Positions 1 to 8,665 of a stretch of 64,000 nucleotides of DNA are shown here, piece by piece. The position numbers and the translations under genes are program-made. The stretch is from G963923945 sp965199175 (GTDB lineage Bacteria; Pseudomonadota; Alphaproteobacteria; G963923945). The stretch covers positions 1,302,001-1,366,000 of the forward strand of contig OZ240684.1 of assembly GCA_965199175.1 (NCBI GenBank), in the 5' to 3' direction. Each line of letters opens with the position of its first letter. The stretch's first letter is position 1. The notes under the pieces are model-generated. The model was not told the origin of the DNA. It worked only from the letters and a program-made list of their open reading frames with translations, and ran no database searches.

Positions 1-293
1 GGTGATTGCTTGTCCATTTCATGATCACCCTTTATGGTTATGCTCCCTCAGATAGCTTTCAATTCATACTGGTTGAAAATCCATACTGGTGACTGTTCTC
101 TCAGTCTTTATCAGGATATTTTATTCTGGGATATTAGGTTCAAGATATTTTATTTGAAAATTATGGTTTGGTTTTTCACAATGCATAAAAACAAATAACC
201 AGAGCAACAACAGAGTAACAACAGAACAACCACAATAAAAACCACAGTAAAAACAACAGTAAAAATAAATGATCAAAAAAGAAGGATAATAAG

Positions 294-1469
294 ATGAAAG
301 AGATTGTCATAACCGCCGGGGTCCGCACACCAATCGGCGCATTTATGGGGGGGTTGGCACCATTAACCGCCGCCCAGCTGGGTCAGAAAGCCATTGCGGC
401 AGCGATTGAACGATCTGGAATTCAGGCCGATGACGTCGATGAAGTCATTATGGGTCATGTTCTGACTGCAGCAACAGGTCAGAATCCAGCCCGCCAGGCC
501 GCCATAGAAGCCGGTATTCCTCAGGAAAAAACCGCCTATACCATCAACCAGGTCTGTGGATCAGGACTGCGGGCCGTTGCCGCGGCTTATCAGGCAATCC
601 GCTCAGGAGACAGCCAGATTGTCATTGCCGGCGGACAAGAGAGCATGAGCAACGCCCCCCATGCAGCCCCCTTAAGGACAGGAAAAAAAATGGGTGATCT
701 GGATTTCATCGATACCATGATTCGCGATGGTCTGTGGGATGCGTTCAATGGCTACCATATGGGGATCACTGCTGAAAATGTTGCCCGCCAATGGCAAATC
801 ACCCGTGAAGAACAGGACCATTTTGCAGCCTCATCTCAGAATAAAGCCGAAGCAGCACAAAAAGCAGGTCGCTTCAAAGAAGAAACCATCCCGGTGACCA
901 TCGCATCGCGCAAAGGTGATATCTGCATTGATACAGATGAATATCCCCGCCACGGGACCACATCCCAATCCCTGGCCAAACTGAGACCGGCCTTTGAGAA
1001 AGAAGGCACAGTAACCGCCGGTAATGCTTCGGGGATCAATGATGGGGCAGCCGCCCTGGTTCTTATGTCGGACCAGGAAGCCGAAAAACGACAGCTCCCG
1101 ACACTTGGCCGGGTTGTTTCCTGGGCAACGGCTGGTGTTGATCCGGCGGTTATGGGAACCGGCCCAATCCCGGCCAGCCGGGTTGCTCTAGAAAAAGCCG
1201 GATGGACCATCTCAGATCTGGACCTGATTGAAGCCAATGAAGCCTTTGCCGCCCAGGCCTGTGCGGTTGGGAAAGATCTTGGCTGGGACAGTGAAATTGT
1301 CAATGTCAATGGTGGTGCGATTGCCCTGGGCCATCCCATCGGAGCCTCAGGAGCACGGGTTTTGATCACGTTGCTGCATGAAATGGGCCGGCGCGATGCC
1401 AAAAAAGGGTTGGCGACGTTGTGCATTGGCGGTGGCCAGGGCATTGCCATCTGCGTGGCCCGGGACTGA
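294..1469 (+). CDS. phaA: Acetyl-CoA C-acetyltransferase (thiolase)
   Basis: This 391-residue thiolase condenses two acetyl-CoA to acetoacetyl-CoA, the first step of polyhydroxybutyrate synthesis, or runs in reverse in degradation. The three family signatures are present: nucleophilic Cys88 in NQVCGSGLR, His347 in GHPIGASG, and Cys377 in CIGGGQG. Length is normal for the biosynthetic tetrameric thiolases. SD GAAGGA at 281-286 sits 7 nt before the ATG. No acetoacetyl-CoA reductase or synthase lies nearby, so the PHB role (phaA rather than atoB) is inferred from similarity only. The gene stands alone, followed by a repeat-bearing spacer and a convergent gene. Confidence 0.93.
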   Translation: MKEIVITAGVRTPIGAFMGGLAPLTAAQLGQKAIAAAIERSGIQADDVDEVIMGHVLTAATGQNPARQAAIEAGIPQEKTAYTINQVCGSGLRAVAAAYQAIRSGDSQIVIAGGQESMSNAPHAAPLRTGKKMGDLDFIDTMIRDGLWDAFNGYHMGITAENVARQWQITREEQDHFAASSQNKAEAAQKAGRFKEETIPVTIASRKGDICIDTDEYPRHGTTSQSLAKLRPAFEKEGTVTAGNASGINDGAAALVLMSDQEAEKRQLPTLGRVVSWATAGVDPAVMGTGPIPASRVALEKAGWTISDLDLIEANEAFAAQACAVGKDLGWDSEIVNVNGGAIALGHPIGASGARVLITLLHEMGRRDAKKGLATLCIGGGQGIAICVARD

Positions 1470-1540
1470 TCCTGCCACCAGAACCCCGGACAGACTCCTG
1501 AAAAAAATAAGGAGCCACAATATGTATGTTTGTTATGAAT

Positions 1541-1605
1541 GACCGGTGTTTGTGTGAATGATGGGCGTTGGGATGAAGGATGGGCGTTGGGATGAATGAT
1601 GGGCC
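1541..1605. repeat. 19-bp tandem repeat, about 3.4 copies
   Basis: Units start at 1541, 1560, 1579 and 1598 (partial). The second and third differ at one base (GATGGGCGTTGGGATGAAG/T) and the first is degenerate. The repeat lies in the short spacer between the convergent thiolase and J-domain genes. Confidence 0.85.
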
Positions 1606-1643
1606 AGTGCATCCTGTTCACGAGACCAGAGTTCAGATGCGGC

Positions 1644-2351
1644 TCAGGCCCGGCCACGCCGGAGCCAGCTAAGCGCGGCATTGAGTTGACTCATCCGCCG
1701 ATGATCACCCAGATCACTATCGGGATGGTGAATGGTTGCCAGTTGGCGGAATCGCCCTTTGATTGTCCGGGCATCCGGCATGTGACCGGGGGGGAACCCC
1801 ATCACATAAAGAGCATCGGCCCGGCTCTGGACTCCATCGGATAACTCCTGAACCATCATCGCCCCGGCGACTTCGCGTAACCGCTTGTTTTCGCCGCGCA
1901 AAGCCTCAGCTTCCTGCCCAACCAGCTGGATCTGCTGTTCCATCAACACCCTCTTTTCATCCGCCTCGGCAGCACGGCGTTTGACGTCTTCGGGGTGTTC
2001 AAGCACACAATTCCGCTGGCCCGCCACCACATCCAGTGCCAATGCCAAAGAACGGCGAATCCGCTCAGCAGGAACCGAAAACGGCAAGCGTAGCTGTAGA
2101 CGTGGCTTGCGTTTCCAGGGACGACCCTGGGCAGTACCGGATTTCAGGATGACGGTCTCCCGATCATCAGGATGTGGTTCTCCGGGGTCGGGATAGGAAT
2201 CAATCACCGATGGCGGCACCAACAACAAAACAGAGCGCGCAAGATCCGCCGCATTGACCCGCTGAGATGCCGCTAATGCCAAAACTGCATCACGAAACCC
2301 GCTGGAGCACGCAACCGTATGGGAGCGTTTGGCCGGTTGATCATTTTTCAT
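1644..2351 (-). CDS. J-domain protein with coiled-coil centre
   Basis: A 235-residue protein whose last ~55 residues form a J-domain with the HPD tripeptide (IHHPDSD) preceded by basic helix II residues (KGRFRQLA). J-domains stimulate the ATPase of DnaK-type Hsp70. The N-terminal ~90 residues are unassigned. The middle (about 110-160) is rich in Glu, Arg and Gln and looks like a coiled coil. It lacks the Gly/Phe and zinc-finger regions of DnaJ, so it is a specialised co-chaperone. Similar proteins occur, as I recall, in Rhodospirillales. The partner Hsp70 and substrate cannot be read from the sequence. Confidence 0.75.
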   Translation of the reverse strand: MKNDQPAKRSHTVACSSGFRDAVLALAASQRVNAADLARSVLLLVPPSVIDSYPDPGEPHPDDRETVILKSGTAQGRPWKRKPRLQLRLPFSVPAERIRRSLALALDVVAGQRNCVLEHPEDVKRRAAEADEKRVLMEQQIQLVGQEAEALRGENKRLREVAGAMMVQELSDGVQSRADALYVMGFPPGHMPDARTIKGRFRQLATIHHPDSDLGDHRRMSQLNAALSWLRRGRA

Positions 2352-2566
2352 GATCCCCTAAGCTACAGACACGCAGATATATATACAACAACCACGATAG
2401 CAGTTGAATGATTGTAGCGGGAAACTTAACTCTTAGGTGAAAATCGGATTTACCGGGATTTTACGAAATACATCCCCAAAAAACCCGGCAAATTATTTTT
2501 GTATCAATCAGACCATATTGGCGGGTTAGCTTTGCGTCAGATTGATCAAATCAAAGAAAGTAGGCT

Positions 2567-3328
2567 ATGGCTGAAGAAACACAAATTGAATGGACTGATG
2601 CAACCTGGAACCCTGTAACGGGTTGTACAAAAATCGGCCCCGGCTGTGATAATTGCTATGCGGAACGCTTCGCTAATCGCTGGCGTGGTGTGTCAGGCCA
2701 CCCTTACGAGCAGGGGTTTGACTTAAAGCTGTGGCCCGGGCGGCTGTCTCAGCCCCGGCACTGGCTCAAACCCCGTATGATTTTTGTCAACTCGATGAGC
2801 GATCTGTTCCACAAAGACATTCCCAAAACATTCATTGATCACGTATTTGATGTCATGGAAGAAGCTGATTGGCATGTGTATCAACTGCTGACCAAACGCA
2901 GTTCACTCATGCAAAAATACCTTTCCGGGCGTTATGGGAAGAAGGATGTTCCCACTCACATATGGCCCGGAGTGTCGGTTGAAGATAGTGCCCATGTCGG
3001 CAGGGTAAACCACCTGAAGAAAATTCATTCCAAAGCGCGTTTCATCTCGTTCGAGCCACTCATTGGTGATATCGGCGATATTGACCTGACCGATTTTGCC
3101 TGGGTGATTGTTGGTGGCGAGAGCGGACCCAAGGCACGGTCCATGAACCCTGAATGGGCAACCGGACTACGCGATATCTGTCGACGTGATAATGTTGCGT
3201 TTTTCTTTAAGCAGTGGGGTGGTCCGCGCCCTAAGTCAGGTGGACGTGAACTTGAGGGTGAAGAATGGAATGGCTTTCCCTGGCAGATCATACCAGAACC
3301 AATTTTACAGCGTTTGAATGTAAGCTGA
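2567..3328 (+). CDS. DUF5131 / phage Gp37-Gp68 family three-Cys protein
   Basis: A 253-residue protein starting MAEETQIEWTDATWNPVTGC, the hallmark of the DUF5131 (Gp37/Gp68) family. Three cysteines, C20-x6-C27-x2-C30, followed by YAE form the motif that names the family's usual neighbour (three-Cys-motif partner). Such a cluster suggests an iron-sulfur site, possibly a divergent radical-SAM fold; that is inference. Later landmarks are FVNSMSDLFH, a WPGVSVE segment, ISFEPLIG and WVIVGGESG, spaced like the strands of a TIM-type barrel. The next gene starts only 19 bp downstream, so the two are almost certainly co-transcribed. The biochemical function is not known to me. Confidence 0.85.
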   Translation: MAEETQIEWTDATWNPVTGCTKIGPGCDNCYAERFANRWRGVSGHPYEQGFDLKLWPGRLSQPRHWLKPRMIFVNSMSDLFHKDIPKTFIDHVFDVMEEADWHVYQLLTKRSSLMQKYLSGRYGKKDVPTHIWPGVSVEDSAHVGRVNHLKKIHSKARFISFEPLIGDIGDIDLTDFAWVIVGGESGPKARSMNPEWATGLRDICRRDNVAFFFKQWGGPRPKSGGRELEGEEWNGFPWQIIPEPILQRLNVS

Positions 3329-3347
3329 CAGGGTGGGGAACAAACTC

Positions 3348-4610
3348 ATGGCCGATAATTTTACATGGACACCTGATGATCCTCCCCCTCGGATCCTCGC
3401 CCATACCAAATGCAAGCTGGATGTGATCACAGAATATTTAAGCATCTATCTTGATACCCTGTCACAAAATGTCCGCATGGACCGGCTTAACGTCAGCTTT
3501 GTCGATGGGTTCTGCGGCGGCGGCCACTATCGTAGTAACGATGGTCTGGTCATCGGGAGTCCGCTCATTCTGATCAAAGCAGTGGAAAAAGCCGAAAAAC
3601 GCATCAACGAAAAACGCCACAAACCGCTTTCCATAAATGCCCGATATTATTTTATTGATTCCAATCCAAACCATATCATCTACCTCCGAAAAACCCTGTT
3701 AAGGTATGGGTACAAACCGAATTCGGATGATCAAATAATAATACTGGAGGGCGCATTCGAAGCGCATCTTCCAGCTATCCTAAAAAATATTCAAAAAACC
3801 CAGACAGCCGGAAAATCTATTTTCCTTCTCGACCAATGTGGATACAAGGATGTACTCCCCTCAACGCTAAAGCCGATATTTGAAAAACTTCGTGGTGCTG
3901 AAGCCATTGTAACCTTTGCGATTGATGCCCTGCTGAATTATCTGAATAAGGACAAACTGGATAGTGACCTATACAGAGCATTCAAAATAAACCAAAATTT
4001 CATTGATTTATGGCGGGAGCAATACGGGAATAACCTTCCCCGGCCCCTTGCTCAGCGCTTCATCATGAAACGTTTTCTCTCTGTGTCTAAGTTCATGACA
4101 CCCTTTATGCTTTATTCAGAGAGCGACCATAGAAATATGGCCCTGATCCATCTCTCAAACCATCAGACCGCCCGCGATAAAATGCTGGGAGTCCATTGGT
4201 ATGCGCATAACAGCTTCCTCCATTGCGGCAAGGGGAGCCTTTACACTCCGGGCTTTAACAGCGGACTAATTGAGACAGGGAATGCCCTGTTTAATTTCCG
4301 TGACAGGGACCGCGCGCGAATGCGGCAAGAGCTCATCATCGACCTACCTTCGAAAATTCACGAATTAACCGGCAATCATAGCTTGTCGCTGCGCGATTTG
4401 CTCGACAAGATCGGCAACAATACAGCAGCCCCGAACAGCGACATATGTGAGGTTATCAAATCACTGGCGCAGGAAAAAGAGATTGTGATCACATCGTCCA
4501 AAGGCAAATTGCGCCGGCCGACAACACTGCCTGATATCGGAGACATATTGGAAATTCCCAAGCAACAAACATTTTTTCCGATACTCAGAGGTAACGTTCC
4601 TGAAAAATAA
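3348..4610 (+). CDS. tcmP: Three-Cys-motif partner protein (TcmP-like)
   Basis: A 420-residue protein that I place in the TcmP family because it directly follows a DUF5131 gene and has the expected N-terminus: KCKLDVITEYLSIYLDTL, then FVDGFCGGGHY, which resembles SAM-binding motif I of class I methyltransferases. A second methyltransferase-like signature, FLLDQCGYKDVLP, stands where an NPPY or DPYG motif would be. The last ~100 residues look like a winged-helix region. A GTG at 3333 would add five residues; I prefer ATG 3348 because GGTGGGG (3332-3338) is a well-placed SD for it. The catalytic role is unproven, and the pair may serve phage defence or nucleic-acid modification. Confidence 0.75.
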   Translation: MADNFTWTPDDPPPRILAHTKCKLDVITEYLSIYLDTLSQNVRMDRLNVSFVDGFCGGGHYRSNDGLVIGSPLILIKAVEKAEKRINEKRHKPLSINARYYFIDSNPNHIIYLRKTLLRYGYKPNSDDQIIILEGAFEAHLPAILKNIQKTQTAGKSIFLLDQCGYKDVLPSTLKPIFEKLRGAEAIVTFAIDALLNYLNKDKLDSDLYRAFKINQNFIDLWREQYGNNLPRPLAQRFIMKRFLSVSKFMTPFMLYSESDHRNMALIHLSNHQTARDKMLGVHWYAHNSFLHCGKGSLYTPGFNSGLIETGNALFNFRDRDRARMRQELIIDLPSKIHELTGNHSLSLRDLLDKIGNNTAAPNSDICEVIKSLAQEKEIVITSSKGKLRRPTTLPDIGDILEIPKQQTFFPILRGNVPEK

Positions 4611-4723
4611 TCTAAAGCAGCCGTTTCAATTCCGGCTAAAAAGCAATGCAGAACGAATGCGCCTTGCTTCAGTGGTCGCTCTTTCTCAAAACGATTACAA
4701 AAACACCACCACGCCAGTCATGC

Positions 4724-5500
4724 TTATCTGAAATGATCTTTGCGTTTTCGTAAAGCAGCAAAAACCTCGGCATCTTCAGCCCCGGCCAGGCCCAAAGAGT
4801 CCTTGATCCGGCGAAAGCCGGCCCGCAAAAACGGGTTGCAGGCCCGCTCAGATTCCAAAGTCACCGGAAGCGTGGGCAGACCCTGACTGCGCAAATCATC
4901 AATATCCCGGGCCCGCTTTTGAAGATCAGGATTGTCCGATTCAATGGTCAGAGCAAACCGGGCATGATTCTGGCTGTATTCGTGGCCACAATAAATCCGG
5001 GTCTCAGCCGGCAGGCGATTCAATGTCTGTAAGGATTCCCACATCTGGTCGGCAGACCCTTCAAAAAGACGCCCACAACCGAGTGAAAATAAGGTATCGC
5101 CGCAAAAAAGGGCCTGTGAATCTGCAAACCAGTAGCTCACATGACCAAGGGTATGGCCAGGGGTCGCTAAAACCTGTGCCTGCAGACCACAAACATCAAT
5201 AGCGTCGCCTCCCCTGATGCCATGATCAAGACCGGGAATGCGCATACGCTCAGAATCCGGACCAATCACCGGACAAGAAAATTCCTGCACAAGCTCAGCA
5301 ATACCCCCAATATGGTCACCATGGTGATGGGTAACCAGGATTGCATCAAGAGAGCAGCCCCGCCTGGCCAGCCCGGCGCAGACCGGTCCGGCCTCACCCG
5401 GATCAACGACAAAGGCCTGGTTTTTTTGAGAATTTTGAGAATAACAGCCAAGATAGATATAATTATTTTCCAGGGCCGGAAGAATATCGATATCCAACAT
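4724..5500 (-). CDS. gloB: Hydroxyacylglutathione hydrolase (glyoxalase II)
   Basis: This metallo-beta-lactamase-fold enzyme hydrolyses S-D-lactoylglutathione to D-lactate and glutathione, the second step of methylglyoxal detoxification. The metal-binding THHHGDH motif is at residues 57-63, followed by TPGHTLGHVSYW and YCGHEYS. The reading frame extends 17 codons further upstream, but the conserved start is MLDIDILPALENNYIYLG and AGGAAAGG lies 10 nt before that ATG. At 258 residues it has the normal GloB length. It is divergent from the methyltransferase at 5677, an arrangement common in alphaproteobacteria. Confidence 0.92.
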   Translation of the reverse strand: MLDIDILPALENNYIYLGCYSQNSQKNQAFVVDPGEAGPVCAGLARRGCSLDAILVTHHHGDHIGGIAELVQEFSCPVIGPDSERMRIPGLDHGIRGGDAIDVCGLQAQVLATPGHTLGHVSYWFADSQALFCGDTLFSLGCGRLFEGSADQMWESLQTLNRLPAETRIYCGHEYSQNHARFALTIESDNPDLQKRARDIDDLRSQGLPTLPVTLESERACNPFLRAGFRRIKDSLGLAGAEDAEVFAALRKRKDHFR

Positions 5501-5676
5501 TGTAAAGAAACCTTTCCTGAACGACATTCCAGACAAGCACGAAAAGATCAATCGATCAAAATCTCTGCTGGTCTGGTAGCTTTTTGATTCACAATCATGA
5601 AAATATGCTCTTCAGATTGAGGTATCCAGCAATAAAGAAGTAACCATAGGGTTGTTTACAAACCAGGATGGATCTC

Positions 5677-6405
5677 ATGCGCACGGATGTGATTGATCTG
5701 CGCGATTTTTATGCAACCCCTTTGGGGAGAACGGCACGTGGTCTGATTCGGCGAAAAATCGCCGATATCTGGCCCGATACCCATCAGTTGAGCATGGTCG
5801 GCTATGGCTATGCCACCCCCTATTTGCATCTGTTTGACCACCAGGCAGAACGGGTGATCGCCCTCATGCCGGAAAAACAAGGGGTTTTACGCTGGCCTGG
5901 CATCGGTCACAACAGAGTTGGCCTGACCTATTCGAATTCCTGGCCTCTGCCGGATCGCTCAACAGACCGGGTGTTGATCATACATGGGCTGGAATTTGCC
6001 GAGCCGCCCCATAGCATCCTCCGCGAAGCCTGGCGGGTCCTGAGCGATGGCGGACGCCTGCTGGTTATTGCTGCGAACCGGCGCGGCATCTGGGCGCGTC
6101 TTGATTTCACACCATTTGGCTGGGGACAACCTTACAGCCATGCACAGCTGCACCGCTCATTGCGTGAGAGTCTGTTTACACCGACCCAAACCAGGGAAGC
6201 TCTTTTCATTCCTCCCTTTCAATCGCCTCTGATTCGCGCAGCTGCTCTGGCCTGGGAAAAAATTGGCCAATCCTGGTTACGGCAATTTGCCGGGGTTGTT
6301 CTGGTGGAAGCATCCAAACAGATTCACGCCCCCCATACATTCCCCGAACCCCGACGTTCCGGCCCGGTTCTGGTCCGGCCATCGGTCAGGGCAACCGGAC
6401 GATGA
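5677..6405 (+). CDS. Class I SAM-dependent methyltransferase
   Basis: A 242-residue protein of the methyltransferase type usually found divergent from gloB in alphaproteobacteria. The N-terminal half carries the Rossmann-like core (SMVGYGYATPYLHLF as a degenerate motif I) and a later LREAWRVLSDGGRLLVIA segment, typical of motif VI in small-molecule methyltransferases. Motif I is weaker than in MetW, so SAM binding is probable rather than certain. ATG 5668 is also possible; ATG 5677 is preferred because AGGA at 5665-5668 lies 8 nt before it. The substrate is unknown. Confidence 0.75.
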   Translation: MRTDVIDLRDFYATPLGRTARGLIRRKIADIWPDTHQLSMVGYGYATPYLHLFDHQAERVIALMPEKQGVLRWPGIGHNRVGLTYSNSWPLPDRSTDRVLIIHGLEFAEPPHSILREAWRVLSDGGRLLVIAANRRGIWARLDFTPFGWGQPYSHAQLHRSLRESLFTPTQTREALFIPPFQSPLIRAAALAWEKIGQSWLRQFAGVVLVEASKQIHAPHTFPEPRRSGPVLVRPSVRATGR

Positions 6406-6411
6406 GACCCT

Positions 6412-7032
6412 TTAACGGCGACCTAAAATAAAAATTGCTTCCTCACTCAGGGCATTGGGCATCCAGCCACGATACCGCTGACCCCGGCGCAAAAAAACAG
6501 CATCCTTGACACTCAGATCAAGCTGGCAACCCAGAGCCTTAAAATCCCGCACTGTGCATAAATGAATATTCGGGGTGTCATACCACTGATAAGAAAGTGT
6601 GCTGGTCACCGGCATCTCACCGCATACCAACAGCTTCAGCCGCACCCGCCAATAACCAAAATTAGGAAAAGACACAATGGCCCGGCGGCCAATCCGGGCC
6701 AACTCCCGCAGAACCTGAGCCGGATCCCGGGTCGCCTGGATGGTTTGGCTGAGAATAACGCAATCAAATGCTCCGGAAGGGTAGTCATGCAGATCACGAT
6801 CTGCATCCCCCTGAATCACCGACAGACCATTGGCGGCACAGGCATTCACTCCTTCCTGACTCAGCTCCATCCCCCTTCCGTCAACCGATTTATGGCGCCC
6901 CAGATACGCCAGCAGTTCCCCGTCACCACAACCAACATCAAGAACCCGGGTACCCGGGCGCACCCAATCAGCCACAATCTGAAGATCAGGGCGCAGAACC
7001 TCTCCCGGGTCATCGGTTTTTCTGGTCACCAT
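6412..7032 (-). CDS. metW: MetW, methionine biosynthesis partner of MetX
   Basis: A 206-residue methyltransferase-fold protein with a clear SAM motif (VLDVGCGDGELL) and the family signature FPNFGYWRVRL. MetW is known to work with MetX in homoserine acylation in many proteobacteria. Its start codon is 3 nt after the metX stop, so the two are translationally close and form an operon. Its 3' end faces the methyltransferase at 5677-6405 across only 6 bp. Confidence 0.93.
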   Translation of the reverse strand: MVTRKTDDPGEVLRPDLQIVADWVRPGTRVLDVGCGDGELLAYLGRHKSVDGRGMELSQEGVNACAANGLSVIQGDADRDLHDYPSGAFDCVILSQTIQATRDPAQVLRELARIGRRAIVSFPNFGYWRVRLKLLVCGEMPVTSTLSYQWYDTPNIHLCTVRDFKALGCQLDLSVKDAVFLRRGQRYRGWMPNALSEEAIFILGRR

Positions 7033-7035
7033 CGC

Positions 7036-8238
7036 CTATCCGGTATCCTGCCCAGGCAGATGTTCAGCAGCACCATTCAGGAATCCGGTAATAATACCAT
7101 GGAGTTCCGGCTCATTGAGTAAAAAGGCATCATGCCCCTTATCGGTCTCAATCTCAACAAATGTCACATTGGCCGCCGCCGTATTGAGCGCACGCACAAT
7201 CGCCCGGCTTTCTGAGGTTGGAAAAAGCCAGTCTGAACTGAAAGAAACCAGACAAAATCGCACCGGTGTGTCTGCAAAACAAGCAGCCAGCCCCCCTTGT
7301 CGGCTTGCAGCAAGGTCAAAATAATCCATCGCCCGGGTAACATAGAGATACGAATTGGCATCAAAACGCTCGACAAATGTAATCCCCTGATGACGCAAAT
7401 AGCTTTCGACCTGAAAATCGGCATCAAATCCATAGGCAACCGACCGGCGATTTTGCAAATTACGCCCGAATTTCCGATGCAAAGCAGTCTCTGAAAGATA
7501 GGTAATATGGGCCACCATCCGGGCCACCGCCAACCCCCGCCTGGGACGACGATCATGATCAGCATAACAGCCCGCCGACCAATCAGGATCAGCAATAACA
7601 GCCTGGCGGCCAATTTCATGAAACGCAATATTCTGAGCCGAATGACGGGCCGAACTGGCAATAGGAATGGCCGAAAAAACCGCCTCAGGATAGCTGGCAG
7701 CCCATTGCAGAACCTGCATACCACCCATCGATCCGCCAATGACGCTAAACAAACGCCTGATACCCAGATGATCAATCAGACGTTTTTGCGCACGCACCAT
7801 ATCGGCAATGGTAATCACCGGAAAATCAAGGCCATAGGGTTTTTGAGTCTGTGGATCAGTACTGCTGGGTCCGGTAGAACCCATACAGCCGCCCAGAACA
7901 TTAGAGCAGATCACAAAATACCGCCCGGTATCCAATGTCTTGCCTGGGCCAATGAGGACATCCCACCAGCCCGGCTTACCAGTCACCGGATGCGGTTCAG
8001 CGGCAAACTGATCTCCGGTCAGGGCATGGCACACCAAAATGGCGTTGGATTTTTCAGCATTCAAACGACCATAGGTCTGGTAAGCAATCCGGACCGGGGC
8101 CAACGCAACCCCGGAATCGAGATGAAGCGGCCCATCGGGCCCCATTTCGTAAACCGCACCCGGCAACCCGTCAGGATCAGACACTGCCGCCTGAGACGAT
8201 GCGGCGGAATGATGTTTTGAATCAGCCATCTCACTCAA
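7036..8238 (-). CDS. metX: Homoserine O-acetyltransferase (MetX family)
   Basis: A 400-residue alpha/beta-hydrolase that acylates homoserine to start methionine synthesis. The catalytic triad is readable: Ser170 in GGSMGG, Asp336 in SSDWLFP and His369 in DKGHDAFL. Other MetX landmarks are CHALTGD and GGCMGSTGPSS. Whether the acyl donor is acetyl- or succinyl-CoA cannot be decided from the fold alone. It is first in a metX-metW operon. Its upstream region, shared with hisC on the other strand, contains a striking 10-bp repeat array. I looked for a SAM-II riboswitch there and did not see one. Confidence 0.93.
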   Translation of the reverse strand: MSEMADSKHHSAASSQAAVSDPDGLPGAVYEMGPDGPLHLDSGVALAPVRIAYQTYGRLNAEKSNAILVCHALTGDQFAAEPHPVTGKPGWWDVLIGPGKTLDTGRYFVICSNVLGGCMGSTGPSSTDPQTQKPYGLDFPVITIADMVRAQKRLIDHLGIRRLFSVIGGSMGGMQVLQWAASYPEAVFSAIPIASSARHSAQNIAFHEIGRQAVIADPDWSAGCYADHDRRPRRGLAVARMVAHITYLSETALHRKFGRNLQNRRSVAYGFDADFQVESYLRHQGITFVERFDANSYLYVTRAMDYFDLAASRQGGLAACFADTPVRFCLVSFSSDWLFPTSESRAIVRALNTAAANVTFVEIETDKGHDAFLLNEPELHGIITGFLNGAAEHLPGQDTG

Positions 8239-8273
8239 TCATCAATCTCGAAATAAACCGGGAATAAACACAA

Positions 8274-8376
8274 GATACATCAGGATACATCAGGATACAT
8301 CAGGATACGCTGGGATATATTGGGATACGTTGAGATACTCTGTGATACTCTGTGATACTCTGTGACAGAGTGGGGA
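8274..8376. repeat. Ten-copy 10-bp GATAC array in the metX-hisC spacer
   Basis: The word GATAC (variants GATAT, GACAG) recurs at exactly 10-bp intervals at 8274, 8284, 8294 and so on to 8364, and GATAC appears again at 8375. The five bases between copies drift from ATCAG through GCTGG and GTTGA to TCTGT. The period equals about one turn of B-DNA. It fills part of the 427-bp spacer (8239-8665) between divergent metX and hisC; the rest of that spacer shows nothing I recognise. Confidence 0.9.
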
Positions 8377-8665
8377 TACAGCCTGTAATCAGATGATCAG
8401 CAGAACCACCGGCAGAACCATAAGAGAAGATCATGAGATGACGCAACATAAGCCAGATCGCGACTATAAAATACTGCACCCAACATGACCATGCACGGTA
8501 TACATCCTTTCCTCATAACCCAGGAATGGGTGACTGGAAAGCATATGCCAGATCAATGTTTTCTTTGCTTTCCTTTGTCATGACGATTATCTCTGTTGCC
8601 TTAAAGGGTGTTTCCATCCCTGAAAGACATGCGAACACGTACCCTATTGTATCAGGGCACCGGCT

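Noticed and set aside
1..293. Possible small gene before the thiolase
   Set aside because: The region is AT-rich with short repeats (CATACTGGTTGAAAATC, AACAACAGAGT) and has no credible frame.
836..1681. 281-codon minus-strand frame over the thiolase gene
   Set aside because: It is antisense to a well-supported gene and its translation has no domain features.
8239..8665. SAM-II riboswitch before metX
   Set aside because: The conserved pseudoknot sequence is not visible on the minus strand; only the 10-bp array stands out.
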